A stretch of DNA of 64,000 nucleotides from NCBI RefSeq assembly GCF_001545035.1, contig NZ_FCOJ02000028.1, forward strand, positions 1-64,000. The letters are read 5' to 3'. Positions 53,100 through 61,701 of the stretch are shown in pieces. This DNA is from Caballeronia glebae (GTDB lineage: Bacteria; Pseudomonadota; Gammaproteobacteria; Burkholderiales; Burkholderiaceae). Position 1 is the first letter of the stretch. Each line of letters opens with the position of its first letter. A program made the position numbers and the translations under genes. The notes under the pieces were generated by a model that made no database searches, had not been told where the DNA came from, and was given only the letters and a program-made list of their open reading frames with translations.

Positions 53100-53663
53100 T
53101 CATGCCGCGCCTGCCGGCCACGGACGCATGATGTAGCGCGCCGCCCGCTCGGGCGCGGCGTCGTCGGTCAGGATTCGTGCCGGGCAGCCGGCTACCGTGA
53201 CGTTCGGCGGAATGTCCTTCGTCACGACGCTGCCCGCGCCGATCGTCACGTTGTCGCCGATAGTCACGTCTTCGATGATGCAGACATTCGGCCCGATATA
53301 CACGTTGTCGCCGATCGTCGCCGCCTTGCCGTGATTCGACCCGATGGTCACGCCCTGCGAGATGTTGCAGTTCGCGCCGATGACCGCCGTCGGATTCACC
53401 GCGATCGTGCCGATATGACTGATATAGAAGCCCGGCCCGATCCTCGTGCGCGGACTGATCACGAAACCGAAGCGGCGCTGCTTCAGGCGCACAACGTGAT
53501 TGAGCACAAGGCGCACGGGCCGTGACGATGCGGCGCTCGCCAGCCGCAGCCAGAACATGTAATTGAACCCTTCGTTCAGCACGAGTTGCTCCAGAAGGAC
53601 CATGAGGCTGTACTCGCCGGTGTAGCGATAGAGGTCGCTCTTGATCAGATCGAAAGTTTTCAT
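53100..53663 (-). CDS. Hexapeptide-repeat acetyltransferase (CysE/WbbJ-like)
   Basis: 187 aa. An N-terminal helical part (MKTFDLIKSDLYRYTGEYS) leads into a left-handed beta-helix with hexapeptide repeats (ISHIGTIAVNPTAVIGANCNISQGVTIG, GDNVYIGPNVCIIEDVTIGDNVTIGAGSVVTKDIPP). Catalytic-type His are within SHIGT and GSNHGK. The short size and the surface-locus context point to polysaccharide O-acetylation more than serine acetylation. Confidence 0.83.
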   Translation of the reverse strand: MKTFDLIKSDLYRYTGEYSLMVLLEQLVLNEGFNYMFWLRLASAASSRPVRLVLNHVVRLKQRRFGFVISPRTRIGPGFYISHIGTIAVNPTAVIGANCNISQGVTIGSNHGKAATIGDNVYIGPNVCIIEDVTIGDNVTIGAGSVVTKDIPPNVTVAGCPARILTDDAAPERAARYIMRPWPAGAA

Positions 53664-54761
53664 CGCACGGCGCGTCTGTTTGTCTGGGTAATTTCTTGTA
53701 ATAGCCTCAGGCTAACGCTTTTGCTGTAAGCGCTCAGTGCGGAACGGAACATATGACCGACACGCGTGCTGGAAAGATTCGCACTTCCGCATATATGATC
53801 AGATTAATAACCGATTATATTAAATCAGATGATTAGATTATCCACCGGACCCTTGCCTGCATGGGCGTGAGCGCCGGATTGGGGCTCTTTCCGTATAAAC
53901 CCGATAGGGGTATCCACCGTAGGGTCTTTCGTCTTTTGAATAAAAAAAATTCCAGGGCGGCACTTACAAAATCGGGTTAGTCAGTGGAAATGGTAAAAAC
54001 CCTGCTTTACGTACTGTAATGTACGTGCCTGTGGGCGTGCCTTGATCGGAATTTAGTGGGAGACTTCCTAATCGTCGGAAGAACGATCGGTCAATAAAGC
54101 GAATTAATACGCCGACTGTCGATCGTTTCAGCATACGAAAGGCGTCCGGGCAAGCCTTGCCGGGCCTCCCGCGAAGGTTCTTCATACTTTTGGTGCGTGA
54201 ACGTTCGTATCGTTAAAATCGAATCTTCAGAGGAATATTAACTATCCTGTGTAATGCGGTTTAAAGTGGTGTTATTCATCTACGGTATTAACATTAAAAG
54301 TTGTGCAGATTAATTCACTCGCCGGCGATTAAAACGGGAAACGCTCCGCAATAAAGCGCGGGAAATACAAAATAATAAGTTACAAGCGTACATTTCGTAA
54401 CAAGTGCCGGGTAGAAACGCCCCGTAACAATCTGTAGGATTTAAAAAAGACGGTAATTACTGCCGTCGAGACTTCAGCGCTTCATCAGCCCGTTTGCGGG
54501 CCAATCGAGCGCGGGGTGAATGGTTCTGCCGGATTATCTGGTTCTTCCATCTCTGGTTCGTCCAGTCCCGAAGTCGTCCTGTTTTTCGCCGAGATGCCTT
54601 TCGGAGTCGCCGTGTGCGGCTGTCGAGCGCTGAGCGGCGCAATCGTTTGCGCCTGCTTATTTTGCGTTGGTTATCTCATGCCCATAAAGAAACGATGCGT
54701 GCGGCCGATGTCGCATGAACGGGTCCGCCCGTCGACAACGCACGACCAAACTGGAAAAACA
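53664..54761. other. AT-rich intergenic region (1.1 kb)
   Basis: No supported gene on either strand. The stretch from about 53690 to 54470 is distinctly AT-rich and holds a 6-bp-arm inverted repeat ACGTAC-N6-GTACGT (54009-54026). It separates the divergent acetyltransferase and beta-helix lipoprotein genes and must contain their promoters. The length and composition resemble silenced regulatory DNA of exopolysaccharide loci. Confidence 0.6.
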
Positions 54762-55970
54762 ATGTTTTCGAACAACACTCAGGCAGACACCCAGGCAGAC
54801 AACTCCGTCGTCGACAACCGTATCGCAACCCGTCGCAAGCTGCTGACCTCGCTCATCGCGGGCAGCGGTGCGTTCGTGCTCGCCGCATGCGGCGGCGGCA
54901 GCGACAGTGCGGCCCCTGATTCGGTCGCCGATCGCTGGAGAAAGCGCAACAACGGCGGCGCGTCCTCGGCCACGCCCGCAAGCTCGGCTTCGTCGGCGAG
55001 CGCCACGACGACCGCCAGCGCGCCCGCTGCGGCCAGCTCGACGAACGCCGCGAGCACCAGCACCGCCGGCACCATCGCTGCTTCGACGTTCGGCGTGAAG
55101 GCCGACGGCTCGACCAACGACCGCGCCGCGCTGCAAGCCGCCATCGACGGTACCGTTGGCCAGATTCTGATGATCTCGGGCCAGGTCCGCATCGACACGA
55201 CCGGTCTCAAGCTGCGCACGAACACGCACATCCGCTTTGCGTCGGGCGCTTCGATCAAGCTGCTCCCGCACAACGCCGACATCTACCAGATGATGCTCAT
55301 CGAAGACGTGAGCAACGTCATCGTCGAGAACGCGTATCTGGACGGCAGCAAGGAACTGAACTCGGCTTCGGGCGGCGAGCACGGCATGGGCTTCTCGATC
55401 ATCGGCGCCCAGAACGTGCACCTGATCGCGCCGACCACGATCAACACGTGGGGCGACGGCATCTACATCAACGATAGCCAGTCGAAGAAGAACACGCCGA
55501 CGTACAACCTCGTGGTGGACAACCACAAGGCGGACGGCTGCCGCCGTCAGGGTGTGTCGATCATCTCGGGCGACACGATCACGTTCAACAGCCCGGTGTG
55601 GCAGAACATCAACGGCACGGCGCCGGCGTGCGGTCTCGATTTCGAACCGAACGACAACTCGGCCGTGTTCAAGAGCATCACGATCAACAGCCCGACGACG
55701 GCGAACTGCAAGGGCGGCGGCATCAACGTGTGGTTCGGCTCGCTGCCGGGTCCGATCAGCAAGACGGTCACGATCGCGATCACCAACCACGTCGACACGA
55801 CGAGCCAGGGTGGTTCGTTCGCGGTTCAGGGTCTGTCGCTCGATGGCTACGTCGTGAACGGCCAGATCAGCAGCTCGAATCCGAAGTGGAAGTACCCGCT
55901 GATCGTCGAGCAGTGGGACAACTCGGGTCCGCGAATCAACGTCACGAACCCGACGATCGTCAAGTCGTAA
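54762..55970 (+). CDS. Right-handed beta-helix lipoprotein, paralogue of 46247-47266
   Basis: 402 aa. Twin-arginine-like RRKLLTSLIAGSGAFVLAAC with a lipobox Cys (about residue 46) indicates a Tat-exported lipoprotein. A linker of about 65 residues rich in Ser, Ala and Thr follows, then the beta-helix that starts FGVKADGSTNDRAALQAAID and continues IRFASGASIKLLPHN, TWGDGIYINDS and GCRRQGVSIISGDTITFN. It is clearly related to the shorter protein inside the operon. Likely a surface-tethered polysaccharide lyase or epimerase. A strong terminator follows. Confidence 0.82.
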   Translation: MFSNNTQADTQADNSVVDNRIATRRKLLTSLIAGSGAFVLAACGGGSDSAAPDSVADRWRKRNNGGASSATPASSASSASATTTASAPAAASSTNAASTSTAGTIAASTFGVKADGSTNDRAALQAAIDGTVGQILMISGQVRIDTTGLKLRTNTHIRFASGASIKLLPHNADIYQMMLIEDVSNVIVENAYLDGSKELNSASGGEHGMGFSIIGAQNVHLIAPTTINTWGDGIYINDSQSKKNTPTYNLVVDNHKADGCRRQGVSIISGDTITFNSPVWQNINGTAPACGLDFEPNDNSAVFKSITINSPTTANCKGGGINVWFGSLPGPISKTVTIAITNHVDTTSQGGSFAVQGLSLDGYVVNGQISSSNPKWKYPLIVEQWDNSGPRINVTNPTIVKS

Positions 55971-55986
55971 TCGGCGACGAAATGAG

Positions 55987-56024
55987 AACGCCATGCGGGA
56001 AGTTTTTCCCGCATGGCGTTTTTT
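55987..56024 (+). terminator. Intrinsic terminator after beta-helix lipoprotein gene
   Basis: AACGCCATGCGGGAA pairs perfectly with TTCCCGCATGGCGTT around GTTT, then TTTT. The 15-bp stem is one of the strongest in the window and begins 16 bp after the stop. Confidence 0.9.
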
Positions 56025-56040
56025 CGCTTTCTCGCGGCGC

Positions 56041-57252
56041 CTATTTGAGCCAGCCGAGATTTACGGAATTGGCGATGGCTTGCAGCCCCGCCTGGTTCGG
56101 ATGCAGACGATCGCCGCTGTCGTACGCGCCGAGCATGGCGGGAGGATTGGCCGGATCGCCGAGCGCGGCGGCCTGATCGAGCACAGCGTCGCAGCCGCTG
56201 TCGGGCGTGGCGACGAACGCGTTCACCGCTTCGCGCGTCGCCTCGATGTCCGCCGTCCACGACGACACGCCCTCGAACGGCGTGAGCGTCGAGCAGATCA
56301 CGCGCACGCCCGCCGCATGCGCGCTCTGCGTCAGTTGAGTGAACGCGCCGTTCAGGCGCGCGGCTGTCGGTGGCGCGCCGCCGATCAGGTTGTTGACCGC
56401 GTCATCGGAAATGATGACCCACTTCACGTTGTACTGGTCGAGCACGTCGCGCTGGAAGCGCGTGAGACCCGCTTCGCCCGAGTCGTTCGTGAAGAAGTCG
56501 TTGCCGGAGATGCCCTGATTCAGCACGCCGACGGTCATGCCGGCCTGCTGGAGCCGGGCGGCGAGCAGGTTGGGCCAGCGGCCGTTCGTGTTCGGCGACG
56601 AAGCGAGGCCGTCCGTGATCGACGCGCCGAACGCGACCACCGCGCCCGTCGCGCTGGCGTTCTGCACGACGACGTCGGTGAGGAAGTAGTACGCCTGCGC
56701 GCCGAGCGCGTTGACCACGCCGCCCGTGAATTCCGCATCGGCGCTCACGTCGCCGGGCGCGATGTACACGTCCTGCAGGCCTTCCGCGTGACCGGTCGTT
56801 TCCATCGGCGTCTGTTGCGGAAGATAGGCGCTGACCACGATATCCGTGAGCGCGGGCACCTGAAACGCGATCGGGTCGCTCATCATCGCGCGGCCCGGCG
56901 GGATCGTGGTGAAGGACTGTCCGGAGAACGTGACGGCTCGGTCGCTGCCGGGCACGGTGCGCTGGCCGGCCGCGCGCAGCGCGACGCGCACGTCGCCGAT
57001 CACGAGCGGATCGTTGCCGTACAGATTCGAGAACTGCACGCCGACGGCCGTTCCGCCGATGCTCGTATGCACGATCTGCCGGATTGTCTGATTATTGAAG
57101 CCGCCGTCGCCGGTGATCATCGGCGCAGCGCTCCAGGTTCCTGTCCACGGCAAGGTCGCGCTGATGTTCTGCGCGATGCTGGACGACGTAAGCGGCAAGG
57201 CGAGCATGGTGGCCACGAGGGCTCGCTTGAGGCGAGGAAATCGCTTGTTCAA
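56041..57252 (-). CDS. Secreted SGNH/GDSL-family hydrolase
   Basis: 403 aa from TTG 57252, with GGAG six bases upstream and a signal peptide ending near SSSIA-QN. The SGNH hydrolase domain occupies about 200-400: block I is FGASITDG (GASI, not GDSI) and the catalytic D-x2-H is DRLHPNQAG. The usual block III G-x-N-D is not seen; SDDAVNNLIGG stands in its place. It may be an exported esterase acting on acyl groups of the polysaccharide; it converges on the beta-helix lipoprotein gene with the terminator between. Confidence 0.78.
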   Translation of the reverse strand: MNKRFPRLKRALVATMLALPLTSSSIAQNISATLPWTGTWSAAPMITGDGGFNNQTIRQIVHTSIGGTAVGVQFSNLYGNDPLVIGDVRVALRAAGQRTVPGSDRAVTFSGQSFTTIPPGRAMMSDPIAFQVPALTDIVVSAYLPQQTPMETTGHAEGLQDVYIAPGDVSADAEFTGGVVNALGAQAYYFLTDVVVQNASATGAVVAFGASITDGLASSPNTNGRWPNLLAARLQQAGMTVGVLNQGISGNDFFTNDSGEAGLTRFQRDVLDQYNVKWVIISDDAVNNLIGGAPPTAARLNGAFTQLTQSAHAAGVRVICSTLTPFEGVSSWTADIEATREAVNAFVATPDSGCDAVLDQAAALGDPANPPAMLGAYDSGDRLHPNQAGLQAIANSVNLGWLK

Positions 57253-57555
57253 CTTGTTCTCCGAAACCAGCCGGGAATGAGTGGACGTTTTCGCATCGCG
57301 CGAAGGTCGTATGGGGTACGGGGAAATCCAAAAAAGTCCGGTTTCCGCTCGGTTTGACCGGCGCGTGTGGCCACAGCGCGCCGTTGTGCGGCGAAGTCCT
57401 GATTCCGTCTGGCTTCGCCTTGGTGAATCGGATCATCGTTTGAATGCGTGCTCTGTGCGCGCGCGCGCATATCGGAGGAAAGGCGGCTTTAGATCCGATA
57501 TATGCAACTAACGGTCTGGCATGACACCCGCGCGCGTACGCGGGTGTCATGGACA
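57253..57555. other. Intergenic region with a 13-bp-stem hairpin
   Basis: About 300 bp between the SGNH gene and the PBP gene stop. It contains an inverted repeat, CATGACACCCGCG and CGCGGGTGTCATG, at 57520-57551, 4 bp beyond the PBP stop. No T-run follows on either strand. No coding frame is supported. Confidence 0.55.
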
Positions 57556-59916
57556 TTACTGCGACACGTCGGAGGCGGGCGTCCTCGCCGTGGCCGCGTC
57601 GCTTGCGCTTGCGGCCGGCGGCGGCAGGATCGGCGGCATCGTCGTGAATACCGGCGGTTGCGGCGGGTCTTCGGTCACTTCGGCGACCGGCTCCGAAGGC
57701 GGGCGCTTCGCGCGCGCCGGATGCTGCGCCGCCGTCTGCGCGGTTTTCGGCTTGCCCGGCTTGGGCGCTTTCGAGAACGTCTCGTCGAACCAGGTCTCGA
57801 CGCGCGCGATCATCGTGCGCCACATGCCCGGCGTTTCCTGCGTGTCGAAGCGCGCGCGGGCATCGATCAGATGCGAACGCAGCGAGCGCTGCATGAAGTC
57901 GCCGACGATCGGCAGCGCACTGTGCGCGCCTTGTCCCCAATAGTCGCTGCGCAGCGTCACGCGGCTGTCGTTGAAGCCGACCCACGCGCCCGCCACGAGT
58001 TGCGGATGCATCAGGATGAACCAGCCGTCCGCGTTGTCCTGCGTCGTGCCGGTCTTGCCGGCCACGTCCGCGCGGATGCCGAAGCGCGTGCGGATCGCCG
58101 AGCCGGTGCCGCGGTCGATCACGTCGCGCATCACGTCGACGAGCTTGCGCGTCGCATCGACGGACAGCGCGCGCTCGGGCGCGCTCTCGAACTGCGCGAG
58201 CACTTCGCCGTCCTTGTTCTCGATGCGCGTGACGAGCAGCGGCTCTATATAACTACCGTCGTTCGCGATCGTGCCGTATGCCGACACCATCTCCTTGAGC
58301 GTGACCGGGCTCGTGCCGAGCGCGAGCGACGGCACCACGTCGAGGTGACTGTCGCGCACGCCCATGTCGCGTGCGAGCCGCGCGACGCGTCCCGGCCCGA
58401 CCTGTTCCATCAATTGCGCGGTGATGCGGTTCTTCGAATACGCGATGCCGTCGCGCAGGCTCACGGGGCGGCCCGAGGGCGGCGATTCGTCGGTCGGACG
58501 CCAGGTTTCGGCGCCGCGCACAGGAATTTCGACGGCTTGATCGATGAACGTGTCGCTCGGTTTCGCGCCCCGCTCGAAGGCCGCGCCATAGACGAAAGGC
58601 TTGAAGGTCGAGCCGGGCTGGCGACGCGCCTGCGCGACGTGATCGAACGGGTCCTGCGTGAAGTCGCGGCTGCCGACCCACGCCTTGATCTGGCCGTTGC
58701 GTGGATCGAGCGCTACGAACGCGGCCTGCACGCGCGTCTTGTTCTCGCACAGCGCCTGCATGAACGCGCGGTCCGAGCCGAGTTTCTTGATGGCGTCCGC
58801 GTCGCTCGCGCCGCTCGTGCGCAGCGCGCGATATTGATCCGTCTCGCGGACGAACGCATGCGCGAGATCCGCGTTCGCATTCGCGCAGCCCGCGCGGCCG
58901 CCCCACGCCGCGTTGGCGATCGATTGCAATTGATTGCCCTGCAGCGCGAGCGCGTTCGTCGCCATCGACTGCAAGCGCGAGTCGATGGTCGTGCGCACCA
59001 CGAGACCATCGGAATAAATGTTGTAGTCGTTATCGTCCGCCCAGCCGATCAGCCACTTGCGCAACTGCTGCGCGAAATGCGGCGCGCGGCCGGGCTCTTC
59101 CGTCTGCCGCTCGAAGTCGATGCGCAGCGGACGCTTCTTCAGCGCGTCGAGCTTCGCCGCCGGCAAGTGGCCGAACTTCACCATCTGCCCGAGCACGATG
59201 TTGCGCCGGTCGAGCGCGCGCTCCGGATTGATCACCGGGTTGTAGTAACTGTTGCCCTTCAACATGCCGATGAGCGTTGCGCTGTCGAGCACGTCGAGCT
59301 GGCCGGCGGATTTGTCGAAGTAGGTGCGCGCGGCCATTTCGATGCCGTACGCGTTGTACAGAAACGGCACCGTGTTCAGATAGGTTTCGAGAATCTCGTC
59401 TTTCGAATAGAGCGCTTCGATCTTGAAGGCGGTGATCGCTTCCTTCAGCTTGCGCGTGAGCGTCTGCGAGCGGCCGATTTCCTCGGGATACAGATTGCGC
59501 GCGAGCTGCTGCGTGAGCGTCGAGCCGCCTTGCCGGTCGCCCGAGAACGTATGCAGCGCCGCGCCCGCCGTGCGCCTGAAGTCGATGCCGTGATGCTGAT
59601 AGAAACGCCGGTCTTCCGTCGCGATGAGCGCGTCGATCACCTGCGGCGAGATCTGCTTGAGGCTCACCCATTCGCGATGCGTCGGCTTGAACTCGGCGAG
59701 CAGCTTGCCGTCGGCGGAATAAATCTGCGCGGGCTGATCGACCTTGGCGCGGCGAATATCGCGGATGCCGGGCGTGAACGGAATTAGCAGCAGCACGTAG
59801 ACGACGAAGAGCGCCGGCAACAAGAGCCACGTGCGCGCACGCAAATGCGGACGCAGCCGCGACGCGAGGCGAGCCAGAATCGCCTTGGCCAGGGCTTTGA
59901 AATCAGAGACGGTCAC
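57556..59916 (-). CDS. Class A penicillin-binding protein (PBP1A-like)
   Basis: 786 aa. One N-terminal membrane segment (TWLLLPALFVVYVLLLIPF, about 29-47), then a GT51 transglycosylase domain with the catalytic Glu in ATEDRRFYQHHG and GGSTLTQQLARN. The transpeptidase domain has STFKP, SKN and KTGTT. It builds and cross-links peptidoglycan. The C-terminus ends in a Pro/Ala-rich tail (about 720-786). It starts at GTG 59916. No operon partner. Confidence 0.92.
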   Translation of the reverse strand: MTVSDFKALAKAILARLASRLRPHLRARTWLLLPALFVVYVLLLIPFTPGIRDIRRAKVDQPAQIYSADGKLLAEFKPTHREWVSLKQISPQVIDALIATEDRRFYQHHGIDFRRTAGAALHTFSGDRQGGSTLTQQLARNLYPEEIGRSQTLTRKLKEAITAFKIEALYSKDEILETYLNTVPFLYNAYGIEMAARTYFDKSAGQLDVLDSATLIGMLKGNSYYNPVINPERALDRRNIVLGQMVKFGHLPAAKLDALKKRPLRIDFERQTEEPGRAPHFAQQLRKWLIGWADDNDYNIYSDGLVVRTTIDSRLQSMATNALALQGNQLQSIANAAWGGRAGCANANADLAHAFVRETDQYRALRTSGASDADAIKKLGSDRAFMQALCENKTRVQAAFVALDPRNGQIKAWVGSRDFTQDPFDHVAQARRQPGSTFKPFVYGAAFERGAKPSDTFIDQAVEIPVRGAETWRPTDESPPSGRPVSLRDGIAYSKNRITAQLMEQVGPGRVARLARDMGVRDSHLDVVPSLALGTSPVTLKEMVSAYGTIANDGSYIEPLLVTRIENKDGEVLAQFESAPERALSVDATRKLVDVMRDVIDRGTGSAIRTRFGIRADVAGKTGTTQDNADGWFILMHPQLVAGAWVGFNDSRVTLRSDYWGQGAHSALPIVGDFMQRSLRSHLIDARARFDTQETPGMWRTMIARVETWFDETFSKAPKPGKPKTAQTAAQHPARAKRPPSEPVAEVTEDPPQPPVFTTMPPILPPPAASASDAATARTPASDVSQ

Positions 59917-59999
59917 AACGAAACGGGATGCCCAAACATGGAAAACCCTGAATCGTAGCGTAATTTTTCAGCAGGTCTTTCGCAAAAGTGTGTTTGACG

Positions 60000-60527
60000 C
60001 TACGTCGCCCGGGTTCCCGCCGATTCGCCGATCGGAAACGCCGTCGTCGATAGAACCTCGCGCAGCACGACGAAAGTGCGGATCTGCCGCACACCGGGCA
60101 GATAAAGCAGCTTCTCGGCGTGGAGCCGGTTGAAGCTTTCGCTGTCGCGCGTGCGGATCAGCATGAAGAAATCGAATTCGCCCGTCACGACGTGGCATTC
60201 CATGCAGCCGGGCACTTTCTGCGCGGCTTTTTCGAACGCGTCGAAGGAATCGGGCGTCGAGCGGTCGAGGATCACGCCGATCAAGACGAGCATGCCGGCA
60301 TCGAGCGCTTTCGGATCGAGCAGCGCGACGGTCGCGCGGATCAGGCCCGCTTCACGCAGCCGCTCGACGCGCCGCAGGCACGCGGGCGGACTGAGATTGA
60401 CCTTCTCCGCGAGCGCGACGTTCGAGATCGACGCGTCGCGCTGCAACTGACGCAGAATCGCGCGATCGACGCGATCGGTCTGGACGCTTGGCGGATGCGG
60501 GTTTGGAGCGGGCGTGGATTTTTTCAT
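60000..60527 (-). CDS. acdR: Lrp/AsnC-family regulator, AcdR
   Basis: 175 aa. N-terminal helix-turn-helix (DRAILRQLQRDASISNVALAEKVNLSPPACLRRVERL) and a C-terminal RAM-type ligand domain (VLIGVILDRS, then FDFFMLIRTRD). It is divergent from the ACC deaminase gene, the standard acdR-acdS layout, in which AcdR activates acdS. The 153-bp gap between them should hold both promoters and the AcdR site. Confidence 0.9.
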   Translation of the reverse strand: MKKSTPAPNPHPPSVQTDRVDRAILRQLQRDASISNVALAEKVNLSPPACLRRVERLREAGLIRATVALLDPKALDAGMLVLIGVILDRSTPDSFDAFEKAAQKVPGCMECHVVTGEFDFFMLIRTRDSESFNRLHAEKLLYLPGVRQIRTFVVLREVLSTTAFPIGESAGTRAT

Positions 60528-60680
60528 TGCTTCAACGGGCTTCTGTGCGAAATAAAAGTCGGTGGGTTGGATGCCGCATCAAGAAACGTTAGGCCCAACG
60601 CCTTTTTTTCGCAACCCGGCCGACGACGGGAATCTCTACGATTCTGTTCATGCAGTCCCACCATCACGAGGATGCCGACC

Positions 60681-61697
60681 ATGAACCTGCAACGTTTTCC
60701 CCGTTATCCGCTCACTTTCGGACCGACGCCCATCCAGCCGCTCAAGCGCCTTTCCGCGCATCTCGGCGGCAAGGTCGAGTTGTATGCGAAGCGCGAGGAC
60801 TGCAACAGCGGCCTCGCGTTCGGCGGCAACAAGACGCGCAAGCTCGAATATCTGATCCCCGAGGCGCTCGCCGAAGGCTGCGACACGCTCGTGTCGATCG
60901 GCGGCGTGCAGTCGAACCAGACACGCCAGGTCGCGGCGGTCGCGGCACATCTCGGCATGAAGTGCGTGCTCGTGCAGGAAAACTGGGTCAATTACTCGGA
61001 TGCCGTCTACGACCGCGTCGGCAATATCGAGATGTCGCGAATCATGGGCGCGGACGTGCGCCTCGTCGCCGATGGCTTCGATATCGGCATCCGCAAAAGC
61101 TGGCAGGACGCGATGGAAAGCGTGCGCGCGGCGGGCGGCAAGCCGTTTCCGGTTCCGGCGGGCTGCTCGGAACATCCGCTGGGCGGTCTCGGCTTCGTCG
61201 GCTTCGCGGAGGAAGTGCGCGCGCAGGAAGCGGAACTCGGCTTCCGGTTCGATTACGTCGTCGTGTGCTCGGTGACGGGCAGCACGCAGGCGGGCATGGT
61301 CGTCGGCTTCGCGGCGGACGGGCGCGCGCGGCGCGTGATCGGCATCGATGCATCGGCGAAACCGGAGCAGACGCACGAGCAGATCCTGCGCATCGCGAAG
61401 CACACGGCGGAACTCGTCGACCTCGGCCAGGACATCACGCGCGAGGACGTGATTCTCGATACGCGTTTCGGCGGCCCCGAGTACGGCCTGCCGAACCAGG
61501 GCACGCTCGATGCAATTCGTCTTTGCGCGCGGCTCGAAGGCGTGTTGACCGACCCCGTCTACGAAGGCAAGTCGATGGACGGCATGATCCAGATGGTGCG
61601 CAACGGCGAATTCCCCGAAGGCTCGAAGGTGCTCTACGCGCATCTCGGCGGCGTGCCCGCGCTCAACGCGTACAGCTATCTGTTTCGAAACGGATGA
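60681..61697 (+). CDS. acdS: 1-aminocyclopropane-1-carboxylate (ACC) deaminase
   Basis: 338 aa, PLP enzyme of the tryptophan synthase beta superfamily. It splits ACC to 2-oxobutyrate and ammonia, lowering plant ethylene. The PLP Lys is in GGNKTRK. The residues that separate true deaminases from D-cysteine desulfhydrases are present: Tyr-Glu in DPVYEGKS and Leu in HLGG. ATG 60681 gives the family length. Found next to acdR on a plant-associated Burkholderiaceae replicon, it suggests life with plants. Confidence 0.95.
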   Translation: MNLQRFPRYPLTFGPTPIQPLKRLSAHLGGKVELYAKREDCNSGLAFGGNKTRKLEYLIPEALAEGCDTLVSIGGVQSNQTRQVAAVAAHLGMKCVLVQENWVNYSDAVYDRVGNIEMSRIMGADVRLVADGFDIGIRKSWQDAMESVRAAGGKPFPVPAGCSEHPLGGLGFVGFAEEVRAQEAELGFRFDYVVVCSVTGSTQAGMVVGFAADGRARRVIGIDASAKPEQTHEQILRIAKHTAELVDLGQDITREDVILDTRFGGPEYGLPNQGTLDAIRLCARLEGVLTDPVYEGKSMDGMIQMVRNGEFPEGSKVLYAHLGGVPALNAYSYLFRNG

Positions 61698-61701
61698 GTG
61701 C

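Noticed and set aside
53964..54185. 73-codon minus-strand frame in the AT-rich gap
   Set aside because: No coding-like features; surrounded by non-coding AT-rich DNA.
57520..57551. Hairpin after the PBP stop as an intrinsic terminator
   Set aside because: The 13-bp stem is good but neither strand has a T-run; it is recorded only as an inverted repeat inside the intergenic entry.
57502..59787. 761-codon open frame on the plus strand opposite the PBP gene
   Set aside because: Arg- and Ala-rich shadow of the PBP reading frame; no motifs or ribosome-binding site.
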